Source: Streptosporangiaceae bacterium (lineage in GTDB: Bacteria; Actinomycetota; Actinomycetes; Streptosporangiales; Streptosporangiaceae). From it: a stretch of DNA of 10,155 nucleotides. The notes beneath the pieces were generated by a model. That model was not told where the DNA came from and searched no databases. It saw only the letters and a list, made by a program, of their open reading frames with translations. The translations under genes and the position numbers were made by a program. Below, piece by piece: positions 6,331 to 10,155 of the stretch (the first letter of the stretch is position 1; each line of letters opens with the position of its first letter). The stretch covers positions 1 through 10,155 of the forward strand of contig JASHTQ010000229.1 in the NCBI GenBank assembly GCA_030040475.1. The letters are read 5' to 3'.

Positions 6331-9300
6331 GTGAGCGGTTCGCGGACCACGCTGGCGGGGTGGCTGGCCCGGGCGGGCTTCGCGGACGCCGCGCGGGCCG
6401 AGCGCCTGCTGCTCGGCGACATCCACGTCGCTCCCGGCGAGCTGAAAACCGACCCGATCGTGGCCGCGCTGGGCGCGGCGGCCGATCCCGACCTCGCGCT
6501 CACCGGCCTGGCCCGGGTATTCGGCGCCGCGGCCGACCCGGACTCCCTGCGCGCCGCGCTGCGCGACGAGCCTGACTTCCGCGACCGGCTGACCGCCGTA
6601 CTCGGCGTCAGCGCCGGCCTGGCCGACCACCTGACCCGGCATCCGGAAGACTGCAACGTGTTGCGCGGCAGCGTCGCCCGACCGGATCCCGCCGACCTCC
6701 GCGAGGAGATGCTGCTCGCGATCGGCGCCGAACCCGCTGCCGCCGAACACGCTGCCGCCGAGCCGGTAGCTGATCCAGGGTCGGCGGTCGGCGGCGAGCC
6801 GGTGGCCGCGCTGGCCGCCGCCTACCGGCGAAGGCTGCTGCACCTGGCCGCCCGCGACCTGACCGGCGCCGCTACCCTCGACGAGACGGCCGAGGAACTG
6901 GCCGACATCGCGGCCGCGGTGCTCGAGGCCGCGCTCGCGGTGGCCAGGGCCGAGCTGCCCGCGTCCGCGCCGTGCCGGCTCGCCGTGGTGGCCATGGGCA
7001 AGTGCGGCGGCCGTGAGCTGAACTACGCCAGCGACGTCGACGTAATCTTCGTGGCCGAGGCAGTCGCCAACCCTGGCGCCAACCCTGGCGCCAACCCTGG
7101 CGCCAACCCTGGCGCCGAACACGGCGCCGAGCCCGCCGACGAGAACGCCGCGCTGGCCGCCGCGAGCAGGCTGGCCGCCGGGATGATCGGCGTGTGCGCG
7201 CGGTCCACCCCGGAAGGCAGCATCTTTCCCGTCGACCCGAACCTCCGGCCCGAGGGCCGCAACGGCCCGCTGGTCCGCACCCTGGCCAGCCACCGCGCGT
7301 ACTACGAGCGCTGGGCCAAGACCTGGGAGTTCCAGGCGCTGCTGAAGGCGCGGCCGGTGGCAGGCAACCTGGCACTCGGCCGGGCGTACACCGACGCGCT
7401 CGGCCCGCTGGTCTGGCAGGCGTCCCGCCGCGATCACTTCGTCGAGGACGTCCAGGCGATGCGGCGCCGGGTGGAGCAGTCGCTGCCCGCCAGGCAAGCC
7501 GGCCGCGAGCTCAAGCTCGGCCCCGGCGGCCTGCGGGACATCGAGTTCGCCGTCCAGCTGCTCCAGCTCGTGCACGGCCGCACCGACGAGTCGCTGCGCG
7601 TGCCCGCGACCCTGCCCGCGCTCGCCGCGCTCGCCGCCGGCGGCTACGTCGGCCGCGCGGACGCCGAGGAACTCGCCGCCGCCTACCGGTTCCTGCGCCG
7701 CACCGAGCACCTGCTGCAGCTGCACAGGCTCAGCCGCACTCACACCCTGCCCGAGGATCCCGCCGTACTTCGCAGGCTGGGCAGGGCGATGAGAATCAAT
7801 TTTCTGCCGAACGAGCCGTGGTTCACCTCCCCGGCCCCGACGAATCGGCCCGACCCGGCAGCCGAGTTCGATGCGCTGTGGCGCCGGCACGCGATGCAGG
7901 TCCGCAGGCTGCACGAGAAGCTGTTCTACCGGCCGCTGCTCGACGCGGTGGCACGGCTTCCTTCGGACGCGGTCCGGCTGACCCAGGCCGAGGCCCGCGC
8001 CCGGCTCGAGGCGCTCGGCTACCTTGACCCGGCCGGCGCGCTGCGCCACATCGACGCGCTGACCTCGGGGGTCTCCCGCCGCGCGGCGATCCAGCGCACG
8101 CTGCTGCCGGTGTTGCTCGGCTGGTTCGCCGACGCCGCGGAACCCGACGCGGGCCTGTTGGCGTTCCGGCAGGTCAGCGAGGCGCTGGGGGATTCCCCTT
8201 GGTACCTGAGGCTGCTGCGGGACGAGACCAAGGCGGCCGAGCGGATCGCCCACGTGCTCGCATCCAGCCGCTACGCCGCCGGCCTGCTGCTGCGCGCCCC
8301 CGAGGCGGTCGCCATGTTCGGCGACGACGCCGAGCTCGCGCCCAGAAGCCTGGACGCGCTGCGCACGGAGATGCTCGCCGCCGCGCAGCGCTACGGCGAC
8401 GACGCCGAGGCGGCCGTCACCGCGGTCCGCTCGGTTCGCCGCCGCGAGCTGCTGCGGACGTCGGCCGCCGACGTGCTGTGTTATCTGGGGGGGACGCCCC
8501 CCCCAGACCCCCCCACGCACGGGAGGGCTCCCCGCCCCCCCGTTCCCCCCTGGGACCTGGCCGTGACGGGGGAAGCGCTGACCGGCGTCACCCGCGCCTC
8601 GGTCGAGGCGGCTCTCGCGGCGGCCGAACGCAAGGTAGAGGCCGAGCTGCGCGCCCCGCTGCCGACCAGGTTCGCGCTGATCGCGATGGGCCGCTTCGGC
8701 GGTCATGAGTGCGGCTACGGCAGCGACGCGGATGTGCTGTTCGTGCACGACCCACTGCCCGGTCATGAGGAGAGGCTGGCCTCCGACGCCGCTCACGCCG
8801 TGGCCGCCGAACTCCGCCGCCTGCTCACCCTCCCGGTCCCCGATCCCGCCCTGGTCGTCGACGCCGACCTGCGTCCGGAGGGCCGCCAGGGTCCGCTGGT
8901 CCGCACGCTTGCCGCCTACCGCGCCTACTACCGGCGCTGGTCCGCCCCATGGGAGGCCCAGGCCCTGCTCCGCGCCGAGTTCGCGGCCGGCGACGAGGGC
9001 TTGGGCGAGGAGTTCGTCGCCATGATCGCCGAGTTCCGCTATCCGAAGGACGGCATCGGCCCGGCGGCCATCCGCGAGATCCGCCGCATCAAGGCGCGAG
9101 TCGAGGCCGAACGCATCCCGCGCGGCGCCGACCGCGTGCTGCACCTCAAGCTAGGCCCCGGCGGCCTGTCCGACGTCGAGTGGACGATCCAGCTCCTCCA
9201 GCTCCAGCACGCGAGCGCGATACCCGCCCTGCGCACCACCCGCACCCTTGAGGCAATGGCCGCTGCCGTCGAGGCCGGCCTGCTCGCCGCCGAAGACGCC

Positions 9301-9525
9301 GCCGCGCTGACCGCCTCCTGGGAGCTCGCCGCCCGCATCCGCAACGCCATCGTCCTGGTCGGCGGCCGCCCCTCCGACACCCTCCCCACCCGCCACACCG
9401 AGCTGACCGCGGTCGCCCGGCTCCTCGGCTACCCCCCGGGCGACGCCGCCCAGGCCCTGGAACAGTCCTATCGCCGGGCCGCCCGCCGCGCCCGAACCGT
9501 CATGGAACCCTTGTTCTACGGCTGA
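6331..9525 (+). CDS. glnE: Bifunctional glutamine synthetase adenylyltransferase/adenylyl-removing enzyme GlnE
   Basis: GlnE has two nucleotidyltransferase domains: one attaches AMP to glutamine synthetase to lower its activity and the other removes it. Here, over 1064 residues, the N-terminal (removing) site shows MGKCGGRELNYASDVDVIF with D235/D237 and the third carboxylate D302 in VDPNLRPEGR. The C-terminal (adenylylating) site shows MGRFGG and GSDADVLF with D799/D801 and D844 in VDADLRPEGR. Each is followed by LKLGPGG and a helical GlnD_UR_UTase-type region. Actinobacterial GlnE proteins are about 1000 residues. The excess lies in an Ala/Glu repeat (133-147), an NPGA repeat (247-266), a segment at about 487-507 and a Pro-rich linker (718-742). 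The start is GTG 6331, where family-like sequence (TLAGWLARAGF) begins; GTG 6319 is the alternative. The open frame continues upstream to 5854 only in the shadow of the divergent dehydrogenase. The usual substrate GlnA1 is not in the window. Confidence 0.96.
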   Translation: MSGSRTTLAGWLARAGFADAARAERLLLGDIHVAPGELKTDPIVAALGAAADPDLALTGLARVFGAAADPDSLRAALRDEPDFRDRLTAVLGVSAGLADHLTRHPEDCNVLRGSVARPDPADLREEMLLAIGAEPAAAEHAAAEPVADPGSAVGGEPVAALAAAYRRRLLHLAARDLTGAATLDETAEELADIAAAVLEAALAVARAELPASAPCRLAVVAMGKCGGRELNYASDVDVIFVAEAVANPGANPGANPGANPGAEHGAEPADENAALAAASRLAAGMIGVCARSTPEGSIFPVDPNLRPEGRNGPLVRTLASHRAYYERWAKTWEFQALLKARPVAGNLALGRAYTDALGPLVWQASRRDHFVEDVQAMRRRVEQSLPARQAGRELKLGPGGLRDIEFAVQLLQLVHGRTDESLRVPATLPALAALAAGGYVGRADAEELAAAYRFLRRTEHLLQLHRLSRTHTLPEDPAVLRRLGRAMRINFLPNEPWFTSPAPTNRPDPAAEFDALWRRHAMQVRRLHEKLFYRPLLDAVARLPSDAVRLTQAEARARLEALGYLDPAGALRHIDALTSGVSRRAAIQRTLLPVLLGWFADAAEPDAGLLAFRQVSEALGDSPWYLRLLRDETKAAERIAHVLASSRYAAGLLLRAPEAVAMFGDDAELAPRSLDALRTEMLAAAQRYGDDAEAAVTAVRSVRRRELLRTSAADVLCYLGGTPPPDPPTHGRAPRPPVPPWDLAVTGEALTGVTRASVEAALAAAERKVEAELRAPLPTRFALIAMGRFGGHECGYGSDADVLFVHDPLPGHEERLASDAAHAVAAELRRLLTLPVPDPALVVDADLRPEGRQGPLVRTLAAYRAYYRRWSAPWEAQALLRAEFAAGDEGLGEEFVAMIAEFRYPKDGIGPAAIREIRRIKARVEAERIPRGADRVLHLKLGPGGLSDVEWTIQLLQLQHASAIPALRTTRTLEAMAAAVEAGLLAAEDAAALTASWELAARIRNAIVLVGGRPSDTLPTRHTELTAVARLLGYPPGDAAQALEQSYRRAARRARTVMEPLFYG
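6727..6771 (+). repeat. 15-bp in-frame tandem repeat within glnE
   Basis: GCCGAACCCGCTGCC (6727-6741) is repeated as GCCGAACACGCTGCC (6742-6756), a 14/15 match, with a third degenerate copy at 6757-6771. It encodes AEPAA-AEHAA-AEPVA at residues 133-147 of GlnE, between the N-terminal helical segment and the first nucleotidyltransferase domain. It is probably a flexible linker that grew by replication slippage. Confidence 0.7.
7069..7128 (+). repeat. 12-bp minisatellite (NPGA repeat) within glnE
   Basis: AACCCTGGCGCC occurs four times without error (7069-7080, 7081-7092, 7093-7104, 7105-7116), followed by a diverged unit GAACACGGCGCC (7117-7128). The product reads (NPGA)x4-EHGA at GlnE residues 247-266. 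It falls just after the D235/D237 metal-binding motif and before D302 of the N-terminal nucleotidyltransferase domain, in a loop that should be exposed. Identity at the DNA level points to recent expansion. Unit length is a multiple of three, so gain or loss keeps the frame. Confidence 0.95.
8484..8507. repeat. Perfect G/C hairpin inside glnE, start of a Pro-rich low-complexity insert
   Basis: TCTGGGGGGG (8484-8493) and CCCCCCCAGA (8498-8507) are exact reverse complements around a 4-nt loop, a very stable 10-bp stem. More C-runs follow to 8550, with a smaller hairpin GGGAG-GG-CTCCC (8521-8532). The stretch 8484-8554 encodes the linker at GlnE residues 718-742 (YLGGTPPPDPPTHG and onward) between the ELLRTSAADVL helix and the C-terminal catalytic domain. 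The frame is intact on both sides. Palindromes with G-runs and C-runs are familiar in actinomycete intergenic DNA; inside a conserved gene this one is unusual. Homopolymer miscalling is possible. Confidence 0.8.
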
Positions 9526-9534
9526 CGACCCTGC

Positions 9535-9981
9535 TCAGGCCGAGACGATGGTCACCACGGTGCGGCCGATCCTGACCTTGTCGCCCTTCTTCAGCCGCTG
9601 CGCGTTGTAGATGCGGCGGTTGTTGAGCCAGGTGCCGTTGGTCGAGCCGAGGTCTTCGACCCACCACAGACCGTGGGCGAACTGGAAGACGGCGTGGTGG
9701 CCGGAGGCGTGCTCGTCGTTGACGGTCAGCGTGCCCTGTCGGCCCGCGGTGAACTCGGTATGGAAGGCGCGGATCTCGCCGCCGGCCTTGACGACGAGCG
9801 ACTGGGCAGGCGCCCCGTCGGCAAGCGTGACGTCCCCCGCCCCGCTAACCGCCGTTACCGCGGCCCTCCAGGCCTGCTGCTCCTCCTCGGTGGCATCCTC
9901 CCACGCGGGCCGATACCCGGGATGAGCCCCGCGATGAGCCTCATAGGCCGTCCGTGCCAAGCGTTCAAGGTCAGCGCTCAC
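9535..9981 (-). CDS. FHA-domain protein with short N-terminal helical module
   Basis: The product has 148 residues. Residues 1-45 are helical, with the pattern YEAHR...PAWEDATEEEQQAWRAAVTAV, a short module found in many actinobacterial and phage-related proteins. Residues of about 57-148 form a forkhead-associated domain that binds phosphothreonine peptides. The signature residues are present: G80-R81, S93 and H96 (ASGHHAVF), and the D110-LGSTNGTWLN loop. No transmembrane segment or enzyme domain is present, so it is probably a cytosolic adaptor reading Ser/Thr kinase signalling. GTG 9981 is chosen as start because protein-like sequence begins at VSADLERLAR. The frame extends upstream to ATG 10143, but that part lacks domain character. 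No Shine-Dalgarno precedes 9981. The stop lies 9 bp from the facing glnE stop, so the two genes converge with almost no spacer. The partner protein is unknown. Confidence 0.88.
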   Translation of the reverse strand: MSADLERLARTAYEAHRGAHPGYRPAWEDATEEEQQAWRAAVTAVSGAGDVTLADGAPAQSLVVKAGGEIRAFHTEFTAGRQGTLTVNDEHASGHHAVFQFAHGLWWVEDLGSTNGTWLNNRRIYNAQRLKKGDKVRIGRTVVTIVSA

Positions 9982-9988
9982 GCAATCG

Positions 9989-10052
9989 ATAATGCCAGAG
10001 CCGATCGAGTGATGACCCCGCAGAGCGCTATCCCGTCCAGCCCTCTCGTCAA
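9989..10052 (-). promoter_or_regulatory. Candidate promoters of the FHA gene
   Basis: Two candidates are visible on the minus strand. TTGACG (10052-10047) with a 16-bp spacer and TAGCGC (10030-10025) would start transcription near 10018, leaving a leader of about 37 nt. CATTAT (9994-9989) would start at about 9982-9981, on the GTG itself, giving a leaderless message that would explain the missing ribosome-binding site. The two are not exclusive. Both -10 elements deviate at one position from TANNNT. Confidence 0.25.
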
Positions 10053-10099
10053 TCACCCGGCCGTGTCCGCATCGGTTGCCGCCGGACCCCTCGTCAATC
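10045..10099. repeat. 10-bp direct repeat CTCGTCAATC upstream of the FHA gene
   Basis: CTCGTCAATC occurs at 10045-10054 and again at 10090-10099, 45 bp apart centre to centre. Read on the minus strand each copy is GATTGACGAG and includes a -35-like TTGACG. The spacing is a little over four helical turns. They may be paired regulator sites or tandem -35 elements, but chance cannot be excluded. Confidence 0.3.
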
Positions 10100-10155
10100 G
10101 ATCTCCCAGACCACGTAGGCCTCTTTAACAACAGGATCACCATTGTCCCGCGGCC
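10094..10155 (-). CDS. Possible C-terminal end of an upstream gene (cut by window edge)
   Basis: A minus-strand frame open to the right edge ends at TGA (10096-10094) and reads PRDNGDPVVKEAYVVWEID over its last 19 residues. The residue mix (alternating hydrophobic and charged, with Trp and Tyr) looks more like a protein C-terminus than the other frames do. Codons near the stop are G/C-ending, but several in the middle are not. It is too short to assign a family. If real, the spacer before the FHA gene is 112 bp. Confidence 0.35.
   Translation of the reverse strand, partial: PRDNGDPVVKEAYVVWEID

Noticed and set aside
2865..6575. 1236-codon plus-strand open frame
   Set aside because: It lies antisense to the S9 peptidase and aldehyde dehydrogenase. 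Its translation is Arg/Val/Gly/Pro-rich with no motifs, a typical shadow of GC-rich genes.
7069..7128. CRISPR-like array
   Set aside because: The units are 12 bp, directly abutting with no spacers, and encode an in-frame peptide repeat in GlnE.
8484..8507. Intrinsic terminator
   Set aside because: It is inside an uninterrupted open frame, is followed by C-runs rather than T-runs, and the second GlnE catalytic domain continues in the same frame.
6316..9144. 942-codon minus-strand open frame
   Set aside because: It is antisense to glnE, has low-complexity Gln/Arg/Gly composition and no family motif, while glnE shows all catalytic motifs.
9982..10143. Longer FHA protein start at ATG 10143
   Set aside because: The 54 added residues have no domain character and overlap a more protein-like alternative frame; GTG 9981 begins family-like sequence.

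Overview
The window is very GC-rich chromosomal DNA with strong third-position G/C bias, frequent GTG starts, and a glnA2-type glutamine synthetase together with glnE. This points to an actinomycete (Actinomycetia). The exact order cannot be fixed from the sequence. No mobile element, CRISPR array, tRNA or rRNA was seen. The content is mostly core nitrogen metabolism, so this is not an obvious island.

Layout, left to right. A minus-strand membrane protein enters from the left edge (N-terminal 48 codons, 1-144). A 282-bp divergent spacer follows, holding a 9-bp inverted repeat and a GlnR-box-like site, then glnA2 on the plus strand (427-1788). A 185-bp convergent spacer leads to three minus-strand genes. 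In transcription order these are a GbsA-like betaine aldehyde dehydrogenase (6170-4701), an S9-family alpha/beta-hydrolase peptidase (4619-2775) and a DUF4097-like lipoprotein (2747-1974). Their gaps of 81 and 27 bp fit one transcription unit. A 160-bp divergent spacer separates the dehydrogenase from glnE on the plus strand (6331-9525), the bifunctional adenylyltransferase of glutamine synthetase. glnE converges on a minus-strand FHA-domain protein (9981-9535). At the right edge there may be the last 19 codons of another minus-strand gene.

How the genes relate. In mycobacteria glnE and glnA2 are direct neighbours of glnA1. Here glnA2 and glnE are about 4.5 kb apart with the three-gene minus unit between them. 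GlnE normally adenylylates a tyrosine of GlnA1, which is outside this window. The GlnA2 encoded here has Trp at the aligned position, so it is unlikely to be a GlnE target. It belongs to the group that in Streptomyces coelicolor has been reported as gamma-glutamylpolyamine synthetase.

Most unusual features. GlnE is about 65 residues longer than the roughly 1000 usual in actinobacteria. The extra length sits in low-complexity or odd-composition in-frame insertions: a pentapeptide repeat, an NPGA tandem repeat beside the N-terminal active site, an AT-rich segment, and a perfect G/C hairpin encoding a Pro-rich linker. A possible operator overlaps a TAGGAT -10 element upstream of the dehydrogenase. 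I see no clear new multi-gene system; the findings are local oddities and regulatory hypotheses.
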